The notes below the pieces were generated by a model, which made no database searches, was not told where the DNA came from, and saw only the letters and a program-made list of their open reading frames with translations. This document shows positions 1-11,200 of a DNA stretch of 64,000 nt, in pieces. Position numbers and translations under genes: made by a program. The stretch comes from Paraburkholderia adhaesiva (GTDB lineage: Bacteria > Pseudomonadota > Gammaproteobacteria > Burkholderiales > Burkholderiaceae), in assembly GCF_021390575.1 (NCBI RefSeq), contig NZ_JAJEJQ010000002.1:434001-498000 (forward strand), given 5' to 3'. Every line of letters starts with the position of its first letter. The stretch's first letter is position 1.

Positions 1-1596
1 CATCGAAGGCGGTTGGCCAACGCCCATTTCTGCACCGCTGGACGCGAGATCGTGCATCAGTTGCAGGGTCGACACTGCCGCCGCGACATTGCCCCCGATG
101 CGGTCGTTCGCCGTCATGCCGTGGAGGCTGTCATGAGCGCCAAAAACCATATTGCCCACGTTACCGACCAGCGGCAGGTAGCCGAATGTGTTGCCCCAGA
201 TTTCCTTTGCCGATTTCCAGTTTTGCTCGTCGGCGCCGAACACCTGTGTCTGGTCTGCCCATTTGGCGTTTTTCGCATTGACGGCCTTGTATTGTGAGGC
301 GATGCCAGAATCCGATTTCAAATCGCCATACTTCAACTGATACTCGCTGCTCCGCGCCCGGGTGTAGTTAAAAAGTTCTCGGGCAGGAATGGATTGGTCG
401 GAAAAGGCATTTTTGTAGCCGGGGTACGTGGTGTCGTTTCCCGCGATTAAATTGTCCAGGACGTCATCCGCTTTGGGCCAATGGGCATCCAGGCCGCCTT
501 GCCTGTCGCTGGCATTGAAACTCTGACGCACGCTGTCGTAGTTATTCTTTGCCCATTTAGCAAAATCGTCGTCGCCTTTTATTTCGCTGACGGTGCCTCG
601 ATTCAGGTCGATCATCAAGCCCTGGTTGGGGCGATTCTCGTAGTTTCCGTCATAGGGCGTGTAAGGAACAAACGCGTGTCCTGCTATTGGATAGCCGTAT
701 ACGTTGGGCACAATAATTTGCCCATCGTGGTCCAGTGTCTGGTCGACGGCCTGCTGCCCTTCAGGGCTTAATTGCTTGAAAGCAGTCTCGTCGGAACGCA
801 GGCTTTGCAACGTTGCCTGCGTACTGTATGCATCTGCTTTGCCGGAGCGTGCAGCGAGGATTTCCGAAACATCGCGCATCGGCGCCGCCACGTCTTGTTC
901 CCACCGGGACTGTAGCGTTTGACCAATGGACTCCAGATCGTTGACCTTCGCCTGGTCCGCCGGGTCGATCTGCATGGACTCGAAATTGATGATGCCGCCT
1001 GATGCCGGCTCGTCATGCTTGAGCACGCCCGCGGCGATTTCCCATGCCTTATAGGTGCGTTCGGTGCTGTCGGTCTGCGATTCAGGGTGGCCGAGTCCTG
1101 TGTAGCGGTTAAATTGCACTTTGATATCTGCGTCGGGCGAATAACCGGCGGCCAGCAAACCCCCGCTGAAATAACCCGAAGGTGTTGTGAACGGCCGAGC
1201 GTTCAGGAATTTGATGTTTCGTTCCGCTTCGGTGCCGCTTTCCACATTTGCCATCTGCGTTTTCACGCGGTCGCTATAGTCCGCCACAAGTTGTTCGCGT
1301 TGCTGCAGGGAGCAGTTCTCATCGGGTAACGACGCGGTGTTCGCACCGAAGATCGTGGAAATCGGGGTAGGGCCCACGTCAAGCCCAGGAGTGGAAAGCG
1401 CCTGCGAACTGCGGGCTGGCTGCCCCGCAGCAGTGGCGCGCCGGTTTGAACCAGCGGAGCCGCCGGACGCACTACGCGTGTTGTCGGCACGAGCTCCGTT
1501 GGCGGGCGCAGGCACCGGCGTGGTGGCCCGACTATCGCGCGCCGGATCGTAGGACAGATCGTAGGTTGGATGCGGAGTGATGTTGTCGACTTGCAT
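1..1596 (-). CDS. Partial hypothetical protein, possibly a secreted effector
   Basis: An open minus-strand frame runs from an ATG at 1596 off the left edge, giving 532 visible residues with no stop. I translated it by hand; every block is protein-like. The first 90 or so residues are rich in Pro, Ala, Ser, Thr and Arg and look disordered. A folded part follows, with motifs such as CSLQQREQLVADYSDRVK near residue 98 and GYFSGGLLAAGY near residue 140. The visible C-terminal part has a Gly-rich hydrophobic stretch (YLPLVGNVGNMVFGAH). There is no Sec signal peptide. A low-complexity N-terminus before a globular body is common in type III and VI effectors, but I do not recognise the family. Its base composition is lower in GC than the neighbouring operon, which hints at separate ancestry. 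The frame stays open upstream to about 1850, so a non-ATG start further up cannot be excluded. Confidence 0.75.
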   Translation of the reverse strand, partial: MQVDNITPHPTYDLSYDPARDSRATTPVPAPANGARADNTRSASGGSAGSNRRATAAGQPARSSQALSTPGLDVGPTPISTIFGANTASLPDENCSLQQREQLVADYSDRVKTQMANVESGTEAERNIKFLNARPFTTPSGYFSGGLLAAGYSPDADIKVQFNRYTGLGHPESQTDSTERTYKAWEIAAGVLKHDEPASGGIINFESMQIDPADQAKVNDLESIGQTLQSRWEQDVAAPMRDVSEILAARSGKADAYSTQATLQSLRSDETAFKQLSPEGQQAVDQTLDHDGQIIVPNVYGYPIAGHAFVPYTPYDGNYENRPNQGLMIDLNRGTVSEIKGDDDFAKWAKNNYDSVRQSFNASDRQGGLDAHWPKADDVLDNLIAGNDTTYPGYKNAFSDQSIPARELFNYTRARSSEYQLKYGDLKSDSGIASQYKAVNAKNAKWADQTQVFGADEQNWKSAKEIWGNTFGYLPLVGNVGNMVFGAHDSLHGMTANDRIGGNVAAAVSTLQLMHDLASSGAEMGVGQPPSM

Positions 1597-1650
1597 TTCT
1601 CGATGTCGATGGTTGGATCGAAATCGAGTATCGGTGCGCCGTTCTATATC

Positions 1651-1664
1651 GTGGAGATACCCGC
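1651..1664 (+). promoter_or_regulatory. 14-base element shared with the sco promoter
   Basis: GTGGAGATACCCGC occurs here and again, identical and in the same orientation, at 20707..20720 upstream of the Sco-like gene. It is followed here by GTGTAGTC. It lies 55 bases upstream of the left-edge gene and 374 bases upstream of the oxidase operon. I infer a binding site for one of the LuxR-family response regulators encoded nearby, but no binding evidence can be read from sequence alone. Confidence 0.4.
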
Positions 1665-1880
1665 GTGTAGTCAGGCAAACGCACGGGCCCCAATCCTGAG
1701 CCTGTTTGTCTTGCGTGCATCGGGCCGAAACCACGCCTTCCGTGCCACACACCCGCACCGTATGTTCATACAGTACGCCGCGAAACCCGCCGCGAAGCCG
1801 CCGCAATCAACCCGCGAACGCTCCGCACGCTGCAGAAGTCAGCGACTCGCGACGTACTCGCATCACGCGTAGGCACGTCC

Positions 1881-1897
1881 CCTACCGCAAGTGTAGG
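1881..1897. promoter_or_regulatory. Inverted repeat upstream of the oxidase operon
   Basis: CCTAC and GTAGG flank the seven-base spacer CGCAAGT; adjoining C and G runs partly extend the symmetry. The core TACCGCAAGTGTAG resembles the shared element at 1651 and its copy at 20707 (TACCCGC followed by GTGTAG or AAGGGT). It is about 140 bases upstream of the ATG at 2038, a plausible activator position. Functional role is inferred. Confidence 0.35.
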
Positions 1898-2037
1898 AGG
1901 GTGACCCATCCACTCCTGCGTCGCGTGCAACCACAATTCGTGCAGGGCCGGGTTCGGTCTGGCCGCGGCGTGCCGGCGTGACAGCAACGGCAAGATAGTT
2001 GACGTTGTGTCCGCCGCCCCCCCGGGGAGGAGGTCAT

Positions 2038-3600
2038 ATGTTCAGTCATGCCTGTCTGCGGAGCGGCGCGCTCGCGGTGCTCCTGATGCTGTCTGCGATG
2101 CCGTCTTTCGCACAGTCCTTCCGCGTGCAGTGTCCCAGCACGACGACCTTGCATCCGTCCGCCACGGCGGGCACGAGCGAGCCGGCGTACACCGGGCCGT
2201 CGTACACGGGGCAGAATTCCACGGCGACCGGCGTCGTCAACGGCGCCATCAAGTGCCAGCAGATTTCCGGCGGCGACGGCTACGCGACGATGGCAGACGG
2301 TACGCAAACGTACATGTTCTCGTTCGGTCCGCTGTCGGGTCTCGCCGATATTCGCAACGGCCTGCCGGGCACGGAGTTCGCCTCCGTCTTCAATGTGGTC
2401 GGCGACCCGAGGACTAGCCCGACGTACAACGGCGCGGTCGGACTCGCGCCGGACCCCGATTCGACGCCTGCGGGCGCGCTCGACGGACACGTCGATCCGC
2501 GACCGATCATGGACATCGGCGTCATGAATGGCAACATTCCGGCGCCTACGATGGCAATCGATGAGGATGACGAATTTTTCCTGACGTTGACAAACGTCGG
2601 GATGATCATGCGTCCGGACCTCTTCGAGCAGCACACGGTCCACTTCCACGGCTATCCGAACGCCTCGTCGTACTACGATGGCGTGCCTGATGCGTCGGTC
2701 GCCATCAACATCGGCGCGAGCTTTACCTACTACTATCTCGCGCCCGATGCCGGCACCTACTTCTGGCACTGCCATATCACGCCGCCCGAGCACCTGCAGA
2801 TGGGCATGGTCGGCCAGATTTTCGTGAGGCCGCGCCAGAACCGGGTGCCGGCCGGCGCGAGCCTCTATACCGCACTGGGTCAGCAGCAGAATGACCCGCG
2901 CACGATGTGCGGCACGGACGTTCTCTGCTCGACGCCGCTGCCGCCGTCCAACGGCGTGCTGCATGCGAACAACAAGAGCGGCACACCGACGCTTTACGCC
3001 TACAACGATGGCGACGGTTCGACCGCCTACGACGTCGAGTATCCGGTCCAGATTCACGGCTTCGATCCGAACTTCCACTTCGTCGGGATGACGTTCAATC
3101 CGGAGCCCTTCACCGACATGAAGGACAAGTACTTCCTGCTGAACGGCCGCAGCTATCCGGACACGGTGACGCAAGGGCCGATGCAGACGCCGGTCGCCGA
3201 CGGAACCCCGCATTACTCGCAGCCGTTGCCCGCGCTGATCAACATCCCCGCGGGCGGCCGTGCGCTGTTGCGCATTTCGGACCTCGATGTCACCGAGTTC
3301 CAGACGCTCGCATCGCTGGGCATTCCGATGCACGTGATCGGCGTGAACGCACGCTTGCTGCGTGATCTGTCTGGCAACGACATGACGTACTTCACGAACT
3401 CGGTGACGCTTGGCGGCGGTGAATCGGTTGACGTGATTCTGGACGCGAGCGATACGACGCGCTACGCGGCGGGTAACGTTTTCTATCTCTACACGCCGAA
3501 TCTCGACCATCTGTCGAACGATGCCGAGAATTTCGGCGGGCTGATGACCGAAGTTCATATCTGCCACGCGGTCGATCCGACCACGAAGGCGTGCAGCTAG
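2038..3600 (+). CDS. Exported multicopper oxidase-like protein carrying a type 1 copper motif
   Basis: A 520-residue cupredoxin protein. The ATG at 2038 is chosen over an in-frame TTG at 1999 because it follows a near-perfect ribosome site and begins a Sec signal peptide, cut after about residue 26 (SFAQ). The first cupredoxin domain (about 150-270) holds HTVHFHG (199-205), with the HxHG pattern of type 2/3 copper ligands. It also holds FWHCHITPPEHLQMGM (242-257), which supplies the Cys (245), His (252) and Met of a type 1 site plus a second HxH pair. The later domain (about 300-510) shows the FLLNGRSYPD strand common in multicopper oxidases but no HPxHxHG motif. It therefore has only half the usual trinuclear ligands; the next gene has the complementary half. 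First gene of a seven-gene operon. The substrate (metal or phenolic) cannot be read from sequence. Confidence 0.88.
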   Translation: MFSHACLRSGALAVLLMLSAMPSFAQSFRVQCPSTTTLHPSATAGTSEPAYTGPSYTGQNSTATGVVNGAIKCQQISGGDGYATMADGTQTYMFSFGPLSGLADIRNGLPGTEFASVFNVVGDPRTSPTYNGAVGLAPDPDSTPAGALDGHVDPRPIMDIGVMNGNIPAPTMAIDEDDEFFLTLTNVGMIMRPDLFEQHTVHFHGYPNASSYYDGVPDASVAINIGASFTYYYLAPDAGTYFWHCHITPPEHLQMGMVGQIFVRPRQNRVPAGASLYTALGQQQNDPRTMCGTDVLCSTPLPPSNGVLHANNKSGTPTLYAYNDGDGSTAYDVEYPVQIHGFDPNFHFVGMTFNPEPFTDMKDKYFLLNGRSYPDTVTQGPMQTPVADGTPHYSQPLPALINIPAGGRALLRISDLDVTEFQTLASLGIPMHVIGVNARLLRDLSGNDMTYFTNSVTLGGGESVDVILDASDTTRYAAGNVFYLYTPNLDHLSNDAENFGGLMTEVHICHAVDPTTKACS

Positions 3601-3610
3601 GAGAACGAAC

Positions 3611-5245
3611 GTGAGCTACATCCTGTATGGCTACCGTATCGTGTGCCGCGCACGCTTTCTGCTGGCAGAACGCCTTGCGCGCGCAACCTGTGGCGCTCTT
3701 TTCGCGCTGACGCTTGGATTGCCGGGTTCGTATGCATTCGCGGCGACGCCTGGTATCACGGGACCGACCTTCGACCTCGTCGCTTCGGCGGACCGCATTA
3801 CGCAACCGGACGGCAACAGCGTCTACTCGTGGGGATACGGCTGTAATACCCCGCCCGCGGGATTTTTACCGGCCGCAATCACCGGTGCGAATTGTCCGCT
3901 CATGCAGATTCCCGGACCGACGCTGATCGTCAAGCAGGGCGACACGGTGACCATCACGCTGACGAACAACCTGCCGGCGGCGGCAGGCAATACGTCGATC
4001 CTGTTTCCGGGCTTCCAGGTCTGCGCTGCGAAATTCAATCCGGACGGCACCTGTCCCACCACCCCGACCGGTGTGCCGGGACTGCTGACGCGCGAGGCGC
4101 AGCATGGCGGCACGGTGACATACAGCTTTATCGCCACCACGCCAGGCACGCATGCGTACTACAGCGGCACGCAGGGCGATCTGCAGATCGAGATGGGGCT
4201 GTCCGGCGCGTTGATCGTGCTGCCGACGACTGCCCCTGGTACGCTCGCCACGCCAACCGCCGCCACGTGCCACCCAATGTCGGGGACACTGCCGGACGGG
4301 CAGCCCGATTACCGTAACGCCATTGCCGCGTACAACCTCCCCTCGGCGTGCTACGACCGCGAATATCTGTTTCAGTTTTCCGAAATGGATCCGAACATCC
4401 ACAGCCAGGCGGAGCAGGAAGCCCAGAAGACGTGTACGCAGCAAACGGGCTGCATGCTCGTGCAGACCGAGCCGTACCATCCGGCGTATTTCATGATCAA
4501 CGGCCGTTCGATGCCGGACGACATGGATCCGAACTACGCGTCGCAGTATCCGCATCAGCCGTACAACGGCAATCCGCACATGCATCCCGGCGAATTCGTG
4601 CTGTTGCGGGTGATCGGCGACGGTCGCTGGCAGCACCCGTTCCACGAACACGGCAACCATGTACGCGTTCTCGCCCGCGACGGTAACCTGCTGTTGAGCA
4701 AGACGGACCCGACCAAGCTCGCCGGCCCGCTCCTGTTCACCACGACGACCACGCCTGGTCTCGCGATGGACGGAATCTTCTACTGGACGGGCAAGGGCCT
4801 GAACTGGGACGTCTACGGACACAAGCCAGGCGACGGCAGCGTGTGCATACCCGATGCGAACGGCTACTACACGTCGAACCCCTCGGCGCCCAACTACTAC
4901 GAGTGGTGCGCCGACCACGGGAAGGCGCTCGAGGCGCACCCATTCGGAAACGTGGCGAGCGGCGGACCGGTGACGTTGCCGGATGCGCGCGTGCTGACCA
5001 ACGGCACGTGGTACGGCGGCAGTCCCTACCTCGGTCCCGACGCGACCATGCGCGCCACCAGCTTCACGGGATCGACGCCGCCTTCCGGCACCGTCGTCAA
5101 CCCGCCATCGTCCGAAGCTGGCTTCGCGTTCATGTGGCATTCGCACAATGAACGCGAGATCACGACGAACAACACGTTTCCGGGCGGGATGATGATGATG
5201 ATGCTCGTCGATCCGCAGGCGTACACGATCAACGAAGGCAACTAG
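3611..5245 (+). CDS. Exported multicopper oxidase-like protein lacking the type 1 cysteine
   Basis: A 544-residue protein starting at a GTG 10 bases after the previous stop, with GGAGA just upstream. The N-terminus is a long signal sequence ending near residue 45. The first cupredoxin domain (about 95-205) has the IPGPTLIVKQGD strand but has lost its copper histidines: HYHSH is replaced by HAYYSG. The C-terminal domain keeps HPFHEHGNH (342-350), the classic third ligand motif, and FMWHSHNE (507-514), an HxH pair with Ser where a type 1 Cys would be. A run of five Met follows (527-531). So this protein should contribute type 2/3 ligands but no type 1 copper. With the preceding gene it could make a full set of four HxH motifs across two subunits. 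That heteromer is inference; a standalone non-catalytic copper binder is the alternative. Confidence 0.86.
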   Translation: MSYILYGYRIVCRARFLLAERLARATCGALFALTLGLPGSYAFAATPGITGPTFDLVASADRITQPDGNSVYSWGYGCNTPPAGFLPAAITGANCPLMQIPGPTLIVKQGDTVTITLTNNLPAAAGNTSILFPGFQVCAAKFNPDGTCPTTPTGVPGLLTREAQHGGTVTYSFIATTPGTHAYYSGTQGDLQIEMGLSGALIVLPTTAPGTLATPTAATCHPMSGTLPDGQPDYRNAIAAYNLPSACYDREYLFQFSEMDPNIHSQAEQEAQKTCTQQTGCMLVQTEPYHPAYFMINGRSMPDDMDPNYASQYPHQPYNGNPHMHPGEFVLLRVIGDGRWQHPFHEHGNHVRVLARDGNLLLSKTDPTKLAGPLLFTTTTTPGLAMDGIFYWTGKGLNWDVYGHKPGDGSVCIPDANGYYTSNPSAPNYYEWCADHGKALEAHPFGNVASGGPVTLPDARVLTNGTWYGGSPYLGPDATMRATSFTGSTPPSGTVVNPPSSEAGFAFMWHSHNEREITTNNTFPGGMMMMMLVDPQAYTINEGN

Positions 5246-5261
5246 ATCGGGGAGACTCGCG

Positions 5262-8200
5262 ATGAGAACCGCACACGTGACAAGAGTGCTTCGCGGCCTC
5301 GTTCGGGCCAGTGCAGCCGCGATGTTGATGGCTGCAGCGAGCCACGCGGCCTATGCCCAGACCGTCGTCAACCTGACGGCCCAGGCCTCGGTCATCGCAC
5401 TGCCCGATGGTCAGTCGGTGCCGATGTGGGGCTACACATGCTCGTCGGCAGCGACGCCCGCGACGGCCTGCGCGTCGGCCAATCCAGCCGCGAGCTCGAG
5501 CTGGTCGCCGGTCGTGATCACCGCGCAGACCGGCCAGTCGCTGCAGATCAACCTGACCAACAACCTGCCGGGCACGGTGCCGACCTCGCTCGTCATCGTC
5601 GGCCAGCTGGGCGGCGGACTCGGCTCGACGGCCACGACCACGCCGAGCCCCGTACACGCGACGCAGACTGCCACAACCTGGCCGATTGCGAGTTCTTCAA
5701 GCGGCGCGTCGTTCACGCCGCCCACTCAGGGGGCACGCGTGCAGTCGTTCGCGACAGAAGCGGCGCACAGCGCGATGGTCACGCTGACGTGGAGCAACCT
5801 CGCAGCCGGCACCTATCTGATCGAGTCCGGTACGCACCCGTCGATCCAGGGTCCCATGGGTCTCTACGGCGTGCTGATCGTCAAAACGCCCGCGAACGGC
5901 ACGACGCGCGCGCTGGCCTATCCGAACGTCAGCTACGACGCCGATGTGCCGCTCGTATTGAGTGAGATCGATCCGGCGCAGAACGCAGCGGTTGCATCGG
6001 CGGTCGTGACGTCGGGGTTCAGCGAAACGAAAGTGTGGTCCGGGCAGTCGGGGCAGTGCGGCGATCCCAAGGCGTCTTCATTTGGCACCTGCTATCCGCC
6101 GGCGGTTAATTACGACCCGCGCTATTACCTGATCAACGGCGTGGCTTTCGACCGCACGAACACCGCAGCATCGACGTTCCCGGCCACCGCGACCGCCGGC
6201 ACCGGGCAAGTGCTGCTTCGCTTTGTCAACGCAGGCCTGCGCATGCACGTGCCCTCGGTGGTCGGTGCGCAGACAGGCCCTACGCCGACCAACGGTTTTT
6301 CGCTCGTCGCGGAAGACGGCAACGTGCTGCCCGGCAATATGCGCGTGCAGACGGTCGCGTTTCTTGCCGCCGGAAAAACCTACGATGTCCTGATCAATGC
6401 GCCGGCCACGGGATCGCTGGCATTGCCGGTTTTCGACCGGCAGCTCAGTCTCTCGACGAACAATCAGCGTGACGGCGGCATGCAGGGCTATATCAGCGTG
6501 AACGGCGGGGCCACGCCGACGTCGCAGGCCGGTAACGCGAGTGCGGTCGCGAATCCTGACACGTACTACCTTGTGCCGGGCAATACGCTCAGCGTCACGG
6601 ACCCGATCAAAGGTGTGATTGCCAACGACGTCGGCGTATACGGCGTACAGGTGAAGACACAGCCGACTGGCGGAACACTGACGCTCAACTCCAACGGCAC
6701 ATTCACCTATGTGCCGAATTCGGGCACGACGAGCGACAGTTTCGTCTACCAGGCCAACGGCAATCCTGCGATTACCGCGCTGGTCACGCTCGCGCCCTGC
6801 ACGAGCGGATCCGGCTGCTTGTCGGGCAAGCCCGTCGCGAACGCCGCCGCCTATACCAGCAATATCGCGTCGCTCTACCACTCGGGCGCGCCGGGCGTAC
6901 TCGCGAACGCGAGCGATCCGGGCGGCCTGCCGCTCACGGCGGCGTTGTCCGGTACGCCGGCGGGCGGTACGGTGACGCTGAACAAAGACGGCTCATTCAA
7001 TGCCGTCCCGACGACACCCGCGAAAGCGGGCGCCACCGCGCAGGTGACGTTCAGCTATACGGCAGTCAACTCGCAGAACAGTGCCAGCACTCCGGCACCG
7101 GTGACTGTGACGTTCCAGGGGGGCAGTGGTCTGGTCGTCGCCGTCAAGGACGCGCCAACCGGCACTGCGATCACCGACTACCGCTGGATCATCGAGGAAG
7201 ATCGCACATTCCAGATCGACCCGGCGTGCCAGGTCAATTCGGCGACGCGCCCGTCCACGTGTCCGCCGCTTCCCGTTCCGAGCCTCGGTACGAGCTTCCA
7301 TACCAGCTACATGCCGGTCGTGGCCGCGGGGTGCGTCGGCGCGGTTTCGTGCGAGTCGGGCCAGACCGTCTACGATCCGACATCACAGAGCCACCTGCCG
7401 GCCGTCTGTGACGTCGGCGACGGCCAGTGCCGCATCACTGCCGGGCAGCAGACGCCGGTCGACCCGTCGCAGGTCGTGCTCAATCCTGCGAAGCACTACT
7501 ACATCTCGATCCTGCCCGGCGATGCGGGCAACACGTTCACGAACGGCGCAGGCGCGCCGCAGCCGGTCAATCCGAGCAATCCGACCGGGGCGCAGCGCCA
7601 GTTCGACATCTCGAAGGATTGCCCGTCCGGTCCTGGCGGCGCGGACTTCGCGCCGGGCACCGGCAAGTGCGGTCACGCGATCGGTGGGGCGATGATCGCG
7701 GCTAACCAGTTGGCCGTGAACGTGCTCCTGCAACAGACGCCGCTGCAGACGGCCAAGATTTCGGTGTTCGTCTTCGAGGACGATTCACCGCTCAACGGCG
7801 AAGTCGACGTGAGCGGCGGCACCGACGTGTTCGGCACGGCGCACGAGCCCGGCCTCGGCGGTTTCGAAATCAAGCTGTTCGACGATGCGGGCGGCACGGG
7901 CGACGCGACGGGGCAGATGACCTACGACATGTTCAACATGCCGCTGTCGAATTCGCTGCAGAACATGACCGATCCGCTGACCGGGCTGAACGCTTGCCCG
8001 ATTTCGGTCAAGACCACGAACGGGATCGTCGGCATGATCCCGACCTGCCCGCAGTACGAGTCGGATGGCAAGACGCTGTCGCCGCTCGTTGGCCAGGCGA
8101 TCATCGCGAACCTCATGCCGGGGCGCTATGGCGTTGTGGCCTATCCAGCTGCCGACCGCATCGCACGCGGCGAAGAATGGCTGCAGACCAACACGCTCGA

Positions 8201-11200
8201 CGGGCAGAAGGCACACGATGCATTCATCCGGATCGGCGGACCCTCGTACTTCCAGGAGTTCGGACCGGCCGGCTTCCACGTGACGATCGGCTTTGCGAAT
8301 CCGAAGATCATCAATGCGCGTCTGCCGGCGTTGTGCCCGACGGGCACCGCGTGCAACAACTCGGTGAGCGGACGCATCACGAATCTGCACTACAGCCGTC
8401 CGCCGAATGAGAATCTGTATGGCAGCGGCACGCGCGATTCGTTGAGTTTCACGCAATGCTACGTGAGCGTTGGTGACCCCGACGGCGACGATATCTCGTT
8501 CACGAAATGCAATCAGGACGGGTCGTTCAGCTTCAGCGGCCTGCCCGACGGCACGTACCGCATCACCGTGTTCGACCAGTGGAACGACCAGATCGTCGAC
8601 GGGCTCGCAACCGCCGTGCAACTGAAGGGTGGCGTGAACATGAGTGTCGGCGAACTGTCGGTTCTGCAATGGCACACGAACCTCTATACGCGCACGTACC
8701 TGGATAACGACGGCTCGCACGTCTCGAGCGCCAGCCAGCCCGGTTTGGCGTTGGTGCAGACCAACATTCGCTATCGCGACGGCAGCTATTCGAATTTCAA
8801 CAATACGGATCTGAACGGCTATGCGTCGTTCAACGAAGTATTCCCGCTGTTCAACTGGTACGTTGCTGAAGTGGATACGACGCGCTTCAAGCAGACGGGC
8901 GTGCACGTAGTCTATGACGCCGGCGGTCCAGTCGATGGAACCAATAAGGGCGGCGGCAATTCGACGATCGCCGCGCACTACGCGAACACGCTGGAGACGT
9001 TCCACGTGCCAAACAACCTGCGCGTACCGGGAGCCGTCTACTGCAACGACGCGGACTGCAAAGACCGCTCCGGAACCAACCCCTCGACGGGCCGCATCGA
9101 CCCGCCGTGGGTCACGACGATGGGCTGGCAGGGATTCTCGGGACAAAGCTCGTTCATCGAATTCGGCAAGGCGCCATTCGCGTCAGGCGAAAACGGTGGC
9201 ATCACCGGCGAGGTCGTCTACGCGTCGACGCGCCCGTTCGACGATCCGACGTTGCTCGTCCACGCGAGCTGGACGCCCAATGTGCCAAACGTAACGGTCA
9301 ACCTGTATCAGGAGGGCACCGCGGCGGACGGTACGACAAGCCTTCAACTGGTGGACTCGACGAAGACGAGCAGCTGGGACGACTGGGCGCAGGGCTTCCG
9401 TTCGGACGGCATGCCGAACATGAACTGCCCGGGCCAGGACCCGAAAGATCCGTTCTTCTACACGTTGCAGAACACGACGCAGTGGCTCGATGCCCAGAAT
9501 CGTCCGCTGCCGGCTCAATCGCAGTACAAGTGCTACGACGGCATGCACATGTTCAACCAGTTGCAGCCTGCGCCCTATGACGGCATGTATCAGTTCCCGA
9601 GCGTCACGGGCCGCGATCCCTCGAACGGCAAGCCGACCGGCACGAACTGCACGGTTTGCGTGGCGAACCCGACGGATGCCAGCGCGAAAATGCTGCCTGC
9701 CGGCAAGTATGTCGTCGAGGTGATCGTGCCTCCCGGCTACGAGCTCGTTAAGGAAGAGGACAAGAACATCCTGATCGGTGACAACTACATTGCGCCGGTG
9801 ACGCAGCAGTTCGGCAGCCTCGGCAACATCTTCATCCTGCCCGACCAGGCGGCCGTGAACGAGGCGTACAACCCGAACAATGCGCAGAACCCGACGACCA
9901 ATCTGGGTTCGAATCCGGAGACGGACTCCGGGAAGCAGGGCAACGAGCAGCTCTGGCCGTGCGTGGGTACGCTGCGCATCGTGCCGGACTACATCAGCCT
10001 GTTCCCGGGTTCGAAGGAAGTGGCGCCGTTCGCCGGAGCGTCGCGCCATCTGTGTGACCGCAAGGAGGTCACGCTGACCGACCAGATGCAGGCGCGCGCG
10101 AAGTTCTGGATCTTCAGTTCGACGCACGTCGCCGCGCACTTTACGGGCTTCATGCTCGACGACTTCTCATCGGAGTTCGATCCGTACTCGCCGCAATTCG
10201 GCGAAAAGTTCGCGGTTCCGAACGTGCCGGTATCGCTGAAGGACTTCGCGGGTAACGAGGTCGAGCGTGTGTACTCGGATCAATGGGGCATCTTCAACGG
10301 ACTCAACTACTCGACGTGGGAAGTCAATCCGCCGAATCCGACCGGCTATGCGCCGACCATGATGATCGCCTGCATGAACGATCCGGATAAGCCCGACCCG
10401 GCACATCCGGGCCAGACGATCCGCGATCCGCTCTACAACCCGGCATACAGCCAGTTCTGCTATGAGATTCCGTTCATGCCAGGACAGACCCAGTACATGG
10501 ACACGCCGGTGGTCCCGGTGCAGGCTTTCGCCGATGGCTATAACCCGCCCGACTGCGCGTATCCGGACGGCACGCCGGCGATTTCGTCGGTGACGGGCGA
10601 CACAGTCGGCACCGGCGCGGGTCCGTGGGTGCAGGCCGCCGGTCGTACGCTGACGATCAAGGCGCTCGGCGATCAGGTTGTGCCCAACCATGCGTACAGC
10701 GGTCCGAATGCGTCGACGGCCCCGTACAACCAGAAGTTCGTGACGCGGCACTACGGATTCGGCACCACGAAGGGTACGGGCTCGGTCACGATCGGTGGCG
10801 TGAACGCGACGGTCACGGGCTGGAGCGACACGCAGATCACCGTGACGGTACCTACCCTGAACTTGCTGCAATCGACTTGCACGATACCGCAGCGCGGCGT
10901 CTTGACGCCAATCCGTTGCGGAGAGCTTGTCATCACGTCGGGCAACGGCAAGAAGTCGATCGACACCGTGACCGTCACGATTGGCGGCAAGGCGCCGACC
11001 TATGTCGCGGGCGAGAACAGCACGAGCAATGCGATCCAGAAAGCGATCGACGCCGCGACGCCGGGCGACATGATCATCGTCGGGCCGGGCACGTACAACG
11101 AGATGCTGCTGATGTGGAAGCCTGTGCGGTTGCAGGGCGTCGGTGCGCCTTCGGTCGTCGTGAATGCGAACACGCATCCGTCCGGCAAGATGGATCCGTG

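Larger units (their letters stand above)
1597..2037. promoter_or_regulatory. Divergent intergenic region upstream of the oxidase operon
   Basis: These 441 bases separate the minus-strand gene ending at the left edge from the plus-strand multicopper oxidase operon, so they should carry both promoters. I see no credible gene here. Two sequence elements stand out and are listed separately: the 14-base element at 1651 and an inverted repeat around 1881. The region ends in a strong Shine-Dalgarno sequence (GGGGAGGAGG, 2024..2033) just before the ATG at 2038. I could not place a sigma-70 promoter with confidence. Confidence 0.6.

Noticed and set aside
1882..3567. Long minus-strand frame of 561 codons opposite the first oxidase gene
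   Set aside because: Arg/His/Val-rich composition typical of a high-GC mirror frame; the plus-strand gene has a signal peptide, copper motifs and a strong ribosome site.
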